From Clostridia bacterium (GTDB lineage: Bacteria > Bacillota > Clostridia > Oscillospirales > Acutalibacteraceae), in contig JAGBFF010000095.1 in NCBI GenBank assembly GCA_017936615.1, positions 1-47,837 on the forward strand: a stretch of DNA of 47,837 nucleotides, written 5' to 3'. Shown here piece after piece: positions 1 to 8,544 of the stretch. Position 1 is the stretch's first letter. Every line of letters starts with the position of its first letter. Made by a program: the position numbers and the translations under genes. Below the pieces are notes generated by a model. It saw only the letters and a program-made list of their open reading frames with translations. It was not told the DNA's origin and searched no databases.

Positions 1-67
1 CAACTAACCCTTAGGAGGGGTTTATTATATCCATTTAACTAAGGGGGCGAATCGTATCTGTCCTCCT

Positions 68-96
68 ATTATATAGCACCGCCGAAGGGTTGTCAA
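68..96 (-). promoter_or_regulatory. Sigma-A type promoter firing leftwards out of the window
   Basis: On the minus strand a perfect -35 TTGACA (plus 91-96) is followed after 17 bp by a perfect -10 TATAAT (plus 68-73). The transcript would begin near position 60 and run off the left edge. Bases 1-60 hold no start codon that can be assigned, but they contain a small AACCC/GGGTT hairpin, so the target gene lies outside the window. Confidence 0.7.
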
Positions 97-138
97 TCGC
101 GGCGGCAAATACTTCCTGTGTCTTTTTTCGACAAAAGG

Positions 139-167
139 TTGTTTTTTTCATCACAAGCGTGTATACT
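139..167 (+). promoter_or_regulatory. Promoter of the DUF3048 lipoprotein gene
   Basis: TTGTTT at 139-144, 17 bp, then TATACT at 162-167. Predicted transcription start is near 174. This leaves a short leader with AGGAAATGGGG ahead of the ATG at 207. Confidence 0.7.
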
Positions 168-206
168 GGGTGCATGGTATTTTTTTAGGAAATGGGGAAT
201 CCTTGC

Positions 207-1307
207 ATGAAACGCTTGGTATGCACTGCTCTCGTTGCGTTGCTGCTGGTTACTTCGCTCGGCGGCTGCGCCGCAGAGACGAAGGACACCGCGGCTACCA
301 CGAAGCCGTCAACGACTACGACTACGACGCCTACCACAACGCCGACTACGACGCCGACCGTGCCGAACGACGAACCGAAGGAACAGAACTACAATCCGCT
401 GACCGGTCTGAACGATCTGGAGGGCGAGAAAAACCGCCCCGTCGCTATCATGGTTCCCAACGACAGCGCCGTGATCGGCTATCAGATGGGTCTTGACAAG
501 GCTGACTTCTATATGGAGTGCGAGACCGAGGGTGCGATCCCGCGTATTATGGCAGTGTTCGCAAACGCCGACCGTATCCCCGATACCTTCGGTCCGATCC
601 GCAGCGGCCGCTCGCCCTTCGTTCACACTGCCAACGCCTTTGGTTTCCTATATGTGTTTTCCGGTGCGACCACGCACGTGGACAAGTATATGGCGAGTTT
701 GAAGGGCTTTGATTTTATGGAGGCCGGCAAGTACGGCTCCCCCACCTTCTGGCGCGACTCCTACCTCGGCTCGCAGATCAACAAGTGGCAGAACCTCGTG
801 ACCGGCGGTGCCAAGCTGTCCGCGAAGATCGAGGAGCGCGGCTTCGCCACCACGAAGGTCAAAGAGCTCCCCTTCGTGTTCGGTGAGAAAAGCGGTTCCA
901 TCACCGCCAACACGGTTAAGCTGAAGACCACCCCGGGTCACACCGCCTCCTTCGTGTACGATGAGAACACGGGGGTTTACAAGAAAAATATCGTCCGCAG
1001 CTCCGGCACTAAGCCACACGTGACGCTGGCGGGCGATCAGATCACCGCTTCTAACGTATTGGTGTTGTACGCGGAAAAATACGTGGAATTCAAAAATGAA
1101 AAGTACACGTGGGTCAATTTCCGCACCGGTACCGGCTCCGGCTACATCGTGTCCGGCGGTACGGCGCGTGAGATCAAGTTCAATCGTACCGCGACCGATA
1201 TTACCTTCACCGAAGCGGACGGTAAGACGCCGCTTACCTTTGCCGAGGGTACGACGTACATGGTTCTCGCCGACAAGGACTTGAGTGACGATATCTCGTT
1301 TTCCTGA
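207..1307 (+). CDS. DUF3048 (YerB-family) lipoprotein
   Basis: A 366-residue exported lipoprotein of the DUF3048/YerB family; its biochemical role is not established. The N-terminus has two basic residues, a hydrophobic core and a lipobox LGGC (Cys about residue 20), which predicts lipid anchoring on the outer face of the membrane. A Thr/Pro-rich linker (about 30-55) follows. The DUF3048 fold then begins at NPLTGL and shows the family signatures RPVAIMV, EGAIPRIMAVF and GPIRSGRS. I chose ATG 207 rather than ATG 192 because the SD-like AGGAAATGGGG sits just upstream of 207 but collides with 192, and because 207 gives a clean signal peptide. The gene is monocistronic: it has its own promoter and is closed by a strong hairpin terminator. 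Its Thr-rich linker resembles those of the lipoproteins at 41-45.5 kb. Confidence 0.85.
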   Translation: MKRLVCTALVALLLVTSLGGCAAETKDTAATTKPSTTTTTTPTTTPTTTPTVPNDEPKEQNYNPLTGLNDLEGEKNRPVAIMVPNDSAVIGYQMGLDKADFYMECETEGAIPRIMAVFANADRIPDTFGPIRSGRSPFVHTANAFGFLYVFSGATTHVDKYMASLKGFDFMEAGKYGSPTFWRDSYLGSQINKWQNLVTGGAKLSAKIEERGFATTKVKELPFVFGEKSGSITANTVKLKTTPGHTASFVYDENTGVYKKNIVRSSGTKPHVTLAGDQITASNVLVLYAEKYVEFKNEKYTWVNFRTGTGSGYIVSGGTAREIKFNRTATDITFTEADGKTPLTFAEGTTYMVLADKDLSDDISFS

Positions 1308-1317
1308 GTAAAATAGA

Positions 1318-1352
1318 AATCGCCCCGTCGCTTAAACGACGGGGCGATTTTT
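1318..1352. terminator. Bidirectional terminator between DUF3048 and DUF896 genes
   Basis: A 13-bp perfect stem (1318-1330 with 1337-1349), 6-nt loop, and a T run on the plus side with a matching A run on the other. It can end transcription from both convergent genes. Confidence 0.85.
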
Positions 1353-1355
1353 ACG

Positions 1356-1571
1356 TCAGGACATCGGTTTTGAACGGCGTTTAAGCGGTTCAATACTGCC
1401 GTCGGGGTTTTTCAGTGAGACGTTATCCAGTGTGCCCACAAGATCGGCGCGGATCTCGGCGATATAGGCGGCGCGCAGCGCCTGCCGCTCCTCCTGCTCC
1501 GCAGGGGTTAATTCGCGCTCCCGCGAAATACGCGTCAATTCGCTGATGCGCGCTAATTCTTTCTTATCCAT
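1356..1571 (-). CDS. DUF896 (YnzC/UPF0291) small protein
   Basis: A 71-residue soluble protein of the DUF896 family, known from the SOS-linked YnzC of Bacillus. The molecular function is unknown. The family pattern is visible: an N-terminal helical hairpin (KELARISELT, then LTPAEQEERQALRAAYIAEIR) followed by the segment TLDNVSLKNPDG. A GGAGG ribosome site lies just upstream of the ATG at 1571. It starts 11 bp after rsmG and is the last gene of the mnmG-rsmG transcript, ending at the shared terminator. No LexA box was seen here, so SOS control is not supported by this sequence. Confidence 0.8.
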   Translation of the reverse strand: MDKKELARISELTRISRERELTPAEQEERQALRAAYIAEIRADLVGTLDNVSLKNPDGSIEPLKRRSKPMS

Positions 1572-1582
1572 ACGGTTCCTCC

Positions 1583-2317
1583 TTATCCCAGCGGTTCTTT
1601 GGCGATCTTGGCGGAAGCACGAGGATACGCGGGCGGCGTGTGCTGTGCCTTGCGGAATACAAAAATACGGCGCTCCTGCTGTTCCAATCCCTCACGCGGC
1701 TGTGCAGGCAACAACAGCTTGCGGACCTCGGCGGTCTCGCCGCCCAAGCGGGACAGCGCTTTACCTGCGGCGCGATGCTCGCCGTCACTGTCGGGCCCTT
1801 TAAGCGCCAAAAACCGTCCACCGCATTTGACAAACGGCAAACAGTATTCGAGCAGCACCGGCAACGCTGCGACCGCACGGGCGGTAGCAACGTCAAACTG
1901 CTCGCGCAGCTCGGGCTTTCTGCCACCCTCCTCGGCACGGGCGTGGACACGCTGCACGGGGATCTCCAGCTCCTTACAGACCGCTTCCAGAAACACCAAC
2001 CGCTTATTTAAGCTGTCAAGGAGTGTTAACTGTATATCAGGACGCACGATAGCGAGCGGGATGCCGGGAAAACCGGCACCCGTACCCACGTCGATCAGCG
2101 AAATCCCTTGCTTTTCGGGCAGCAGCGGCACGGCGGCAAGACTATCGGCAAAGTGTTTGACGGTAATACCGATAGGATCGGTGATGGCAGTAAGGTTCAT
2201 TTTCTGATTCCATTCCACCAGCAGCTCGGCGTACCGATCCAATCTTTCACACGCGGCAGCATCCACCGAGACGCCGTACTCCGCGGTCAGTTCGCGCAAC
2301 AGTGCTTTGTCGATCAT
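1583..2317 (-). CDS. rsmG: 16S rRNA (guanine-N7) methyltransferase RsmG
   Basis: A 244-residue cytoplasmic methyltransferase (GidB) that puts the m7G mark on the 530 loop of 16S rRNA, using S-adenosylmethionine. The SAM-binding loop reads [15 protein letters not shown] (about residues 70-84), preceded by the family motif NLTAIT and followed by ATARAVA. The start chosen is the ATG at 2317, which overlaps the mnmG stop as ATGA; the in-frame extension upstream has no ribosome site and would lie within mnmG. A GGGAGGGG site inside mnmG precedes it. The overlap suggests translational coupling. The C-terminal tail after about residue 225 is rich in Ala/Lys/Pro and looks unstructured. Confidence 0.93.
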   Translation of the reverse strand: MIDKALLRELTAEYGVSVDAAACERLDRYAELLVEWNQKMNLTAITDPIGITVKHFADSLAAVPLLPEKQGISLIDVGTGAGFPGIPLAIVRPDIQLTLLDSLNKRLVFLEAVCKELEIPVQRVHARAEEGGRKPELREQFDVATARAVAALPVLLEYCLPFVKCGGRFLALKGPDSDGEHRAAGKALSRLGGETAEVRKLLLPAQPREGLEQQERRIFVFRKAQHTPPAYPRASAKIAKEPLG

Positions 2318-4191
2318 ACCTGCCCCTCCCCTCTGCCTGTCAACCAAACGATAAGAACCGAAACGTCCGCAGGGCTGACGCCGCTGATACGCGACGCCTG
2401 CCCAATGCTGCGCGGGCGGATCTTTTGTAACTTTTCCTGCGCCTCCAGGCGCAGACCCGTGATAGCAGTATAGTCAATATCCTGCGGCAGCAGACGATTT
2501 TCCAGCCGCCGCATCTCGTCGATGTCCGCCTGCTGACGGCGGACGTAGCCTTCATATTTTACCTCGACCTCGACCTGCTCGCGCACGAGCGGATCCAGCT
2601 CGGCTACATCCGCGCCCAGAGCGGCCAGCGTCTCGTAGGTCACCTGCGGTCGGCGGAGAAGATCCTCCAATCGGATACCCGTGACGATCGGGGTGGTTCC
2701 GGCGGCGGTGAGAGTCGCATTCAGATGCTCAGACGGCGGCAAAATCGTATTGTGAAGTCGCGTGCGTTCTGCCGCTTTTTGTTCCTGACGGCAGCAAAAC
2801 CGTGCCCATCGACCGTCATCCACCAAGCCAACCTCACGGCCAATAGGTGTCAAGCGTTCATCAGCGTTATCCTGCCGCAGTACCAAACGGTACTCCGAGC
2901 GTGAGGTCATCATACGGTAGGGGTCGGAGCAGCCCTTGGTTACCAGATCGTCGATCAACGTGCCGATATAGCCGGAGGCACGATCCAAAACCAGCGGCTC
3001 CTTGTTCTGCACGCGACGGGCGGCGTTGATGCCCGCCACCAAACCCTGTGCAGCGGCTTCCTCATACCCCGAGCTGCCGTTGAACTGCCCCGCACCGTAC
3101 ACACCGGGCAACGTCTTGCAGGCAAGGCTTGCATCCAGCTCGGTGGGGTCACAGCAATCGTATTCAATGGCGTACGCCGGACGCATCACGCTGACATGCT
3201 CAAGACCGGGAATGGTGTGCAAAAATTGCAGCTGTACGTCCACCGGCAGCGAGGAGGAAAGCCCTTGCAGGTACATTTCGTCGGTGTGCAGACCACACGG
3301 CTCGATAAACACCTGGTGGCGTTCCTTTTCCGCAAACCGCACGATCTTATCCTCAATGCTGGGACAATACCGCGGACCGACACCGTGGATCTTTCCACCG
3401 TACAAAGGGGAACGGTGGAGATTGTCGAGGATCACGCGCTTGGTCTCTGCGGTGGTCCAGGTAATGTGGCAATCCACCTGATTTTCCAAAATGCCGCCTG
3501 TCTCAAATGAAAACGGTACTACCGGCTCATCCCCAGGTTGGGGTTCGGTTTTGGAAAAATCAATGCTTGACCGCAACACACGCGCGGGGGTGCCTGTCTT
3601 AAAACGGCGCAGCGTCATGCCTAATTTTACGAGCGACTTGGTAAGCTGCGAAGCCGGAAACAGACCGTCGGGACCGCCATCGTACGAGACGTCACCGATG
3701 AAGATACGACCCTGCAGATACGTGCCTGTCGCCAGCACCACCGTGTCGGCGAGGTATTGTTCCTCCAGTTGTGTGGTGAGCAACCAACGTCCCTCCTGCG
3801 GCTCTATGGATACGATCTCCGCCTGACGAACGTCCAGCCCCGTTTGTGTCTCCAAACAATGCTTCATATACGCGCCGTAGGCGCGGCGGTCGATCTGCGC
3901 GCGCAGGGAGTGCACCGCCGGACCTTTACCGCGGTTGAGCATCCGCGATTGCAGGAAGGTGGCATCCGCCGCCTTGCCCATTTCGCCGCCGAGCGCGTCG
4001 ATCTCACGTACCAGATGACCTTTCGCCGTGCCACCGATCGAGGGATTGCAGGGCATATTTCCCACCGCGTCAAGGTTAATGGTGAATATAACAGAAGAGC
4101 ACCCCAGCCTCGCTGCCGCCAAGGCGGCCTCGATGCCCGCGTGTCCTGCGCCGATCACGGCGACCTGATACTCACCTGCGAGAAATTTCAT
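2314..4191 (-). CDS. mnmG: tRNA U34 carboxymethylaminomethyl-modification enzyme, FAD subunit MnmG
   Basis: About 625 residues, the normal MnmG/GidA length. With MnmE it forms the complex that modifies the wobble uridine of several tRNAs. The N-terminus carries the FAD-binding dinucleotide fold [21 protein letters not shown]; the family signatures [21 protein letters not shown] and [10 protein letters not shown] are intact. The C-terminal helical MnmE/tRNA-binding region includes YEGYVRRQ and [13 protein letters not shown]. Two starts are possible: ATG 4191, or TTG 4197, which has the better spaced AAGGA. I give the ATG, but TTG is quite possible. The gene heads a minus-strand operon with rsmG and DUF896, and its promoter faces rsmA. 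Its usual neighbour mnmE lies 15 kb away, downstream of gyrA. Confidence 0.95.
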   Translation of the reverse strand: MKFLAGEYQVAVIGAGHAGIEAALAAARLGCSSVIFTINLDAVGNMPCNPSIGGTAKGHLVREIDALGGEMGKAADATFLQSRMLNRGKGPAVHSLRAQIDRRAYGAYMKHCLETQTGLDVRQAEIVSIEPQEGRWLLTTQLEEQYLADTVVLATGTYLQGRIFIGDVSYDGGPDGLFPASQLTKSLVKLGMTLRRFKTGTPARVLRSSIDFSKTEPQPGDEPVVPFSFETGGILENQVDCHITWTTAETKRVILDNLHRSPLYGGKIHGVGPRYCPSIEDKIVRFAEKERHQVFIEPCGLHTDEMYLQGLSSSLPVDVQLQFLHTIPGLEHVSVMRPAYAIEYDCCDPTELDASLACKTLPGVYGAGQFNGSSGYEEAAAQGLVAGINAARRVQNKEPLVLDRASGYIGTLIDDLVTKGCSDPYRMMTSRSEYRLVLRQDNADERLTPIGREVGLVDDGRWARFCCRQEQKAAERTRLHNTILPPSEHLNATLTAAGTTPIVTGIRLEDLLRRPQVTYETLAALGADVAELDPLVREQVEVEVKYEGYVRRQQADIDEMRRLENRLLPQDIDYTAITGLRLEAQEKLQKIRPRSIGQASRISGVSPADVSVLIVWLTGRGEGQV

Positions 4192-4226
4192 AACCAAATT
4201 CGTTCCTTTTTATGGGATATACGCCT

Positions 4227-4255
4227 ATTATACAGCGACTTTGCGCCCGTCGCAA
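4227..4255 (-). promoter_or_regulatory. Promoter of the mnmG-rsmG-DUF896 operon
   Basis: Minus strand TTGCGA (plus 4250-4255), 17 bp, TATAAT (plus 4227-4232). It lies 36 bp before the mnmG ATG. Confidence 0.75.
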
Positions 4256-4275
4256 CCGTTTTTTGAAAAAGCATA

Positions 4276-4420
4276 TTTTCCACATTTTCTACTGTTGAAA
4301 TGTGGAAAGTTTGGTGGAAAAGTCGGAAAACTCTTGCTGTTAAGCCGTTTTTTATCCCGATTGATTCACAGTTTCCACGAACTTTTTCACAATCTGGCTA
4401 ATTTTTGTCACAATTTGTGG
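4276..4420. promoter_or_regulatory. DnaA-box-like cluster between mnmG and rsmA
   Basis: Two matches to TTWTNCACA (TTTTCCACA at 4276-4284 and TTTTTCACA at 4383-4391), plus several one- or two-mismatch versions in both orientations, such as CTTTCCACA on the minus strand at 4301-4309 and TTTTGTCACA near 4404. The stretch is AT-rich. It may be an accessory DnaA-binding locus close to the origin. No DnaA-trio array was found here, so I do not call it a second unwinding site. Confidence 0.45.
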
Positions 4421-4424
4421 GGTG

Positions 4425-4453
4425 TTGCAGAGAAAGAAAAATCGTGGTATAAT
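4425..4453 (+). promoter_or_regulatory. rsmA promoter
   Basis: TTGCAG at 4425-4430, 17 bp, perfect TATAAT at 4448-4453. It lies 30 bp upstream of the GTG start and next to the DnaA-box-like cluster. Confidence 0.8.
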
Positions 4454-4483
4454 ACCCTCATTCCACCGGAAGGAGGCAGTGCC

Positions 4484-5341
4484 GTGAAGTTGACGGATAT
4501 TTCGGTCATCCGCGATGTGATGACGCGTCACGGGTTTTCGTTTTCTAAAGCGCTCGGACAAAATTTTCTTATCAACCCCTCGGTCTGCCCCCGTATGGCC
4601 GAGGCGTGTCACCCCGGTCTGCCGGACGGCTCGTTTGCGGTGTTGGAGATCGGACCCGGTGTCGGTGTGCTGACGCGCGAGCTGTCTCGCGTGGCGGCAA
4701 AGGTCATCAGTGTTGAGCTGGATCAGCGACTGCTCCCCGTACTCGAGGAAACGCTCGCCGACTGTGATAATGTGACGATCGTGCCGGGGGATATTTTGAA
4801 ACTTGATGTGGCGGCACTGCTTGCCAAGCACGCCGCCGATTTGCCGGTGGTGGTGTGTGCCAATCTTCCGTACTACATTACCTCCCCCATTTTGATGGGT
4901 CTGCTGGAAAGCCGTTTACCGCTCCACTGTATCACGGTTTTGGTACAAAAAGAAGCGGCTCAGCGCCTGTGTGCCGCACCCGGCACACGCGAGTGCGGTG
5001 CTGTCACGCTGGCGGTACAGTATTATGCCGGTGCAGAGATCCTGTTTCAGGTGTCGCGCGGCAGCTTTATGCCGGCGCCGAAGGTAGACAGCAGCGTCAT
5101 CCGCTTGCCGTTGCGCGGCGAGCCGCCGTGTGAGGTAAACAATGAGGCGTTACTGTTCCGCCTGATCCGCGCGGCGTTTGGTCAGCGGCGAAAAACCTTA
5201 TCAAATTCGCTGGTCTCCGCAGGCTTTGACAAAGCGACGCTGCTTACGGCGCTGGAAGTCGCGGGGCTCTCCCCCACCGCCCGTGCCGAGGAGCTGACCT
5301 TGGAACAATTTGCAGTACTCGCCGCGGCACTGGATACATAG
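4484..5341 (+). CDS. rsmA: 16S rRNA dimethyladenosine transferase RsmA (KsgA)
   Basis: A 285-residue methyltransferase that dimethylates the two adjacent adenosines of the 3'-terminal helix of 16S rRNA during small-subunit assembly. Seen: the N-terminal KALGQNFL signature, the SAM-binding loop LEIGPGVGVLTREL (about residues 47-60), the acidic VELDQ, the catalytic NLPYYIT, and the C-terminal GQRRKTLSNSL. The start is GTG 4484, preceded by AAGGAGG 7 bases away. The open frame extends upstream to 4241, but that part crosses the promoter and is not coding. It is monocistronic, with its own promoter and a bidirectional terminator. It sits alone on the plus strand between two minus-strand operons. 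Confidence 0.95.
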   Translation: MKLTDISVIRDVMTRHGFSFSKALGQNFLINPSVCPRMAEACHPGLPDGSFAVLEIGPGVGVLTRELSRVAAKVISVELDQRLLPVLEETLADCDNVTIVPGDILKLDVAALLAKHAADLPVVVCANLPYYITSPILMGLLESRLPLHCITVLVQKEAAQRLCAAPGTRECGAVTLAVQYYAGAEILFQVSRGSFMPAPKVDSSVIRLPLRGEPPCEVNNEALLFRLIRAAFGQRRKTLSNSLVSAGFDKATLLTALEVAGLSPTARAEELTLEQFAVLAAALDT

Positions 5342-5355
5342 CAATCAAAAAAAGA

Positions 5356-5398
5356 AACCGCCGAAGTCCGAAAATAGGGACTTCGGCGGTTGGTTTTT
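5356..5398. terminator. Bidirectional terminator between rsmA and jag
   Basis: A 14-bp perfect stem (5356-5369 with 5378-5391), 8-nt loop, then a GG-TTTTT tail on plus. The A-rich flank upstream of the left arm serves the minus operon. The tail touches the jag stop codon. Confidence 0.85.
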
Positions 5399-6266
5399 AC
5401 AGGTCGATACGGCCGTAGAGGGTCGCGGACTTTTCTGTTTCGGACTGGGTGCGCTCCGGTGGAGCATAATCCTCGGCAATGTTGACGGGATTGGTGCGAG
5501 ACACAAACTTGCGCACCTCGCGCACCGGACGCTCGGGCATCGCATCGGAACGGCGCTCACCGCGGTTCGGGCGGCCGCCGTCGCGACGCTCACCACGCTG
5601 ACGCTGCGAACGGTTGGAACGGTTTTTCACCGGGTTATCGTCAGACGGCGCGATGACCACGTGGCGGTTCGGATCGCTGCCAACGCTGTACGAGGTGGCA
5701 CCCTCGACCTTCTGCACCGCCGTATGAATGATACGCCGCTCGTAAGGATTCATTGGCTCAAGCGAAGTGCTCTTGCCGCCTTTTGCCGCTTGGATCGCGG
5801 CCTTGCGCGCCAGACCGGAGAGCGTCTTTTCACGCTTTTCGCGGTAGTTACCAATGTTGATGGAGATGCGCTGATACGCACCGCCGGCGCGGTTAGCAAC
5901 CAAGCTGGTGAGATACTGCAGAGCATCCAGTGTGTCACCGCGGCGACCGATGATGAAGCCGAGATCCTCACCTTCCAGTGACAGGGTGCAATGACCGTCC
6001 TCCTCTTTTGCGGTAACGGTCACCTCGGGAACACCCATTTTGGCAAGCACGTCTTCCAAAAACGCTACAGCAGCGGCTGCCGCATCCTTTTCGCGGACGG
6101 TGACGCGGATCTTTGCGGGCGTTCCGCCGAACAGACCAAAGGTCTTTTTCTGCGGCTCCTGCAGCACCTCGACGATCAGCTCGTCAGCGGCAACCTGCAA
6201 TTCTTCGGCGGCAAGCTCCACGGCCTTTTCGACCGATTCCGCCTCTTTAATAAGTTCTTTCTGCAC
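5397..6266 (-). CDS. jag: Jag/KhpB (EloR) RNA-binding protein
   Basis: A 289-residue cytoplasmic RNA-binding protein tied to cell elongation and, in sporeformers, named for its link to SpoIIIJ. Domains in order: a Jag_N domain (about 1-50, with the KKTFGLFGGTPAKIRV turn typical of the family), a KH domain around GFIIGRRGDTLDALQYL (about 102-118), and an R3H domain around NPYERRIIHTAV (about 172-183). A long Arg/Gly/Asn-rich basic tail of about 75 residues is probably disordered and may bind RNA. The start is GTG 6266, with AAAGGA 9 bases upstream. It is the last gene of the rpmH operon, 24 bp after yidC. Confidence 0.93.
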   Translation of the reverse strand: MQKELIKEAESVEKAVELAAEELQVAADELIVEVLQEPQKKTFGLFGGTPAKIRVTVREKDAAAAAVAFLEDVLAKMGVPEVTVTAKEEDGHCTLSLEGEDLGFIIGRRGDTLDALQYLTSLVANRAGGAYQRISINIGNYREKREKTLSGLARKAAIQAAKGGKSTSLEPMNPYERRIIHTAVQKVEGATSYSVGSDPNRHVVIAPSDDNPVKNRSNRSQRQRGERRDGGRPNRGERRSDAMPERPVREVRKFVSRTNPVNIAEDYAPPERTQSETEKSATLYGRIDL

Positions 6267-6290
6267 GATACTTTATCCTTTCTCGACGGA

Positions 6291-7469
6291 TCATTCTTCC
6301 GTTTTGTCAGCTTCTTCAACCGCGGGCTGCTCTGAGACTGTCTCTTCCATCACAGCCGTCTCCTCGGCGACTACTTGCTCCTCGGCTTTCGGCGTCGGCT
6401 TCGCGGGCTTTTTCTTTTGACCGCCTTTACCTTCTTCTTTGATCTGCTGGGCCAGCTCGCGCTGCTCACGGGCGCGTGCCTCGGCAAGACGCTTTTTGTC
6501 TTCCTGCTTCTTGCGGCGGCGCTCCTCGTACTCGATCTCCGCCTGTGCGCGGATCTTTCCGGGGTTATAGATCTGGTTCAGCACAAAGGTCTGCAACAGT
6601 GCGATCAGGTTGGAACAGATCCAGTACAGACCGACAGCACCCGGCACCGAGAAGGCAATGAACAGCGACGTTGCGGGCAAAAATACCAGCATCATCACGT
6701 TGGAGCAGCCTTGGCCCTGCTGCGCCTGACCCTTGGTCATCTGCTTCTGATAGTGCATCGACAACAGACTGGACAGCAGCGCGGTGATACCCGAAATCAG
6801 CGGAATCAGCCACAACACGCTGATTCCCTTGCTGTTCGGCTGTTCGAGCAAATCCATACCGAACAGGGAGAAATCCATTTCCTGCATTTCGGTAATATAT
6901 TCGGTCGCCTGTGCTTTGGTATATTTGGCTTTATCACCGCTTTTAATATTGGTGATAGCTGTTGTAACCTCATCCGTATATTCGTTGTTATCAATGTGCT
7001 GCAGAATACGCATTTCGCGATAGTAGCTACCCTGTTTGACGTCGGATTCGGCTAACACACCCACCTTATTCAGTGTGGTTGCTGTGGTGTCGATCACATC
7101 AGCCGGCACCGATGTCAGGTGCGTCACCGGCGAATAGATCGCTGAGATGATACCAAACAGAACGATCATCTGCACGATCATCGGCAAGCAGCCACCGGTC
7201 ATGCTGACGCCGTGCTTTTCGTACAGCGCCATCTGCTTTTCCTGCAGTTTTTTGGGGTCTTTGGCGTATTTTTTCTGCAAACGCTCCAGACGGGGCGCCA
7301 ACCGTGCGCGATCCGCCTGATTCTTTTGTGTCTTGAGCGACAGCGGGAACATTAGCAAACGCACCACAAAGGTGAACAAAAAGATTGCAAGAAAATAATT
7401 TCCCACCAAATCAAAGACCAAACCCAGCACATAGCCGAGAGGTTTTCCCAAGAAATCTAAAAATCCCAT
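6291..7469 (-). CDS. yidC: YidC/Oxa1 membrane protein insertase
   Basis: A 392-residue polytopic membrane insertase (SpoIIIJ/OxaA class) that places membrane proteins alone or with Sec. It has the Gram-positive layout of about five hydrophobic segments: near residues 15-45 (containing the conserved Arg of FTFVVRLLMFPL that lines the hydrophilic groove), GGCLPMIVQMIVLFGIISA, ISVLWLIPLISGITALL, and two in the MMLVFLPATSLFIAF...LYWICSNLI block. No lipobox is obvious at the N-terminus. The C-terminal 80 residues are charged (Lys/Glu/Arg), then acidic, as in insertases that contact the ribosome. Start ATG 7469 with GGAGG. It lies between yidD (8 bp gap) and jag in the classic order. Confidence 0.95.
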   Translation of the reverse strand: MGFLDFLGKPLGYVLGLVFDLVGNYFLAIFLFTFVVRLLMFPLSLKTQKNQADRARLAPRLERLQKKYAKDPKKLQEKQMALYEKHGVSMTGGCLPMIVQMIVLFGIISAIYSPVTHLTSVPADVIDTTATTLNKVGVLAESDVKQGSYYREMRILQHIDNNEYTDEVTTAITNIKSGDKAKYTKAQATEYITEMQEMDFSLFGMDLLEQPNSKGISVLWLIPLISGITALLSSLLSMHYQKQMTKGQAQQGQGCSNVMMLVFLPATSLFIAFSVPGAVGLYWICSNLIALLQTFVLNQIYNPGKIRAQAEIEYEERRRKKQEDKKRLAEARAREQRELAQQIKEEGKGGQKKKPAKPTPKAEEQVVAEETAVMEETVSEQPAVEEADKTEE

Positions 7470-7477
7470 AATGCCTC

Positions 7478-7720
7478 CTAAATAGGTTTATTTTTTCCCC
7501 GTTCCTTTTTTTCGGGAACGGGATCATACCCATGCCCACCCCAAGGGTTGCATCGGCAGATGCGTTTAATTGCCAACCAAGAACCCTTGCAAGCTCCGAA
7601 CCGCTCTATTGCCTGGATCGCATAGGAGGAGCACGTGGGAACGAACCGGCAGGTAGGCGGAAAATGCGGAGAGATGTATTTTTGGTAACCGCGGATCAAC
7701 CAAATGAACACGCGTTTCAT
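7478..7720 (-). CDS. yidD: Membrane protein insertion efficiency factor YidD
   Basis: An 80-residue YidD. It is a small membrane-associated protein that aids insertion by YidC, though its exact action is unsettled. The family signature is complete: [11 protein letters not shown], then [11 protein letters not shown] with its cysteines, [33 protein letters not shown]. The ATG at 7720 overlaps the rnpA stop as ATGA, so the two are probably coupled. Confidence 0.95.
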   Translation of the reverse strand: MKRVFIWLIRGYQKYISPHFPPTCRFVPTCSSYAIQAIERFGACKGSWLAIKRICRCNPWGGHGYDPVPEKKERGKNKPI

Positions 7721-8052
7721 GGCAGCAACCCCGCTTTTTTAAGCTGCTGCTGCATTACCGCATACAGTGCGGTGCTGGTGGTGCCGACAGTAGCGGCGCG
7801 CGCGACAAAAACCAGATCCCACCCGCCCTTTAGCTGCGGATGTATCCGGCGATACGCTTCCCGTATGATACGGCGGCAGCGATTACGCTGCACTGCCTTG
7901 CCAACTTTTTTTCCCGTGGTGATACCGAGACGCGGCTTTCCCTCCCGGGTCTTGCGGACATACAGGATCAGCAACGGATGTACAAAGACCTTGCCGTGAT
8001 AATACGCGGTACGAAAATCCTTGTTCAGCTTCAGTGTGCACAACGTTGTCAT
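7717..8052 (-). CDS. rnpA: Ribonuclease P protein component
   Basis: The 111-residue protein subunit of RNase P, which assists the catalytic RNA in cutting tRNA 5' leaders. The conserved basic helix [18 protein letters not shown] is present, as are the N-terminal L.KNKDF-type start and the beta strand DLVFVAR. The start is ATG 8052 with GGGAG 8 bases away; a TTG two codons upstream is less likely. A terminator-like hairpin lies between it and rpmH, which may lower its expression relative to L34. Confidence 0.95.
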   Translation of the reverse strand: MTTLCTLKLNKDFRTAYYHGKVFVHPLLILYVRKTREGKPRLGITTGKKVGKAVQRNRCRRIIREAYRRIHPQLKGGWDLVFVARAATVGTTSTALYAVMQQQLKKAGLLP

Positions 8053-8072
8053 ACGCAATTCTCCCGACTATA

Positions 8073-8101
8073 AAAAAGAGCCACACGAGGTGGCCCTTTT
8101 T
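8073..8101 (-). terminator. Attenuator-like terminator between rpmH and rnpA
   Basis: On the minus strand the arms 8090-8101 and 8073-8084 form a 12-bp stem (GC core GGGCCAC/GTGGCTC) ending in a U run, with a 5-nt loop. It overlaps the rpmH stop codon. Because rnpA follows 20 bases later, it probably lets L34 be made in excess over RnpA. Confidence 0.65.
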
Positions 8102-8234
8102 AATAGGTGAGACGTTTTCTACCTTTCGCTCTGCGGCGAGCCAGCACCTTACGGCCATTGGCAGTTGCCATTCTCTTGCGGAAGCCGTGTTCCATTTTAC
8201 GATGTCTCTTTTTGGGCTGATATGTACGAAGCAT
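8100..8234 (-). CDS. rpmH: 50S ribosomal protein L34
   Basis: A 44-residue L34, the normal length, highly basic. It shows the family motifs [19 protein letters not shown] and [14 protein letters not shown]. Start ATG 8232-8234 with an AGGGGG site 7 bases upstream. First gene of the rpmH-rnpA-yidD-yidC-jag operon, which is divergent from dnaA. Confidence 0.97.
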   Translation of the reverse strand: MLRTYQPKKRHRKMEHGFRKRMATANGRKVLARRRAKGRKRLTY

Positions 8235-8267
8235 GGTTTTACCCCCTTTCGCCTCTTGCGAGACTTT

Positions 8268-8297
8268 ATTATATAACAGACTGACCATAAAAGTCAA
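8268..8297 (-). promoter_or_regulatory. rpmH operon promoter
   Basis: Minus strand TTGACT (plus 8292-8297), 18 bp, TATAAT (plus 8268-8273). Confidence 0.75.
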
Positions 8298-8382
8298 CAG
8301 GAATTTGCGCTTTTTTATTTTCCGCCGCAACGCACAGTGATTCTGCCCCGTCTTTTTGATTCTAATGGGGTATTTCCCGTGT

Positions 8383-8476
8383 TTTTTCACCACGCGAGTC
8401 TTTTTTCACAAAAACAAAAAAAGTTGTGAAAAACACGTAAAAAATGATTGTATTTACATTTAATATATGATATAAT
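8383..8476. promoter_or_regulatory. oriC left part: DnaA boxes and dnaA promoter
   Basis: Of the 310 bases between rpmH and dnaA, this part holds two matches to TTWTNCACA facing each other (TTTTTCACA at 8402-8410, and its reverse complement at 8425-8433) plus a one-mismatch box at 8383-8391. Immediately downstream is the dnaA promoter: TTGTAT at 8448-8453, 17 bp, TATAAT at 8471-8476. Boxes right upstream of the promoter fit DnaA autoregulation. An AT-rich run continues to 8520. The layout resembles the upstream half of bipartite Firmicute origins. Confidence 0.7.
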
Positions 8477-8544
8477 ACATTAAGTATTTTATATCCTCTA
8501 TTATATATAGGACGTGTTTTGATTTTCAAAGGAGTTTGAAGCAT

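Noticed and set aside
4241-4483. N-terminal extension of rsmA in the open frame
   Set aside because: The part before GTG 4484 covers the DnaA-box-like cluster and the rsmA promoter, and the conserved protein begins at the GTG with a good ribosome site.
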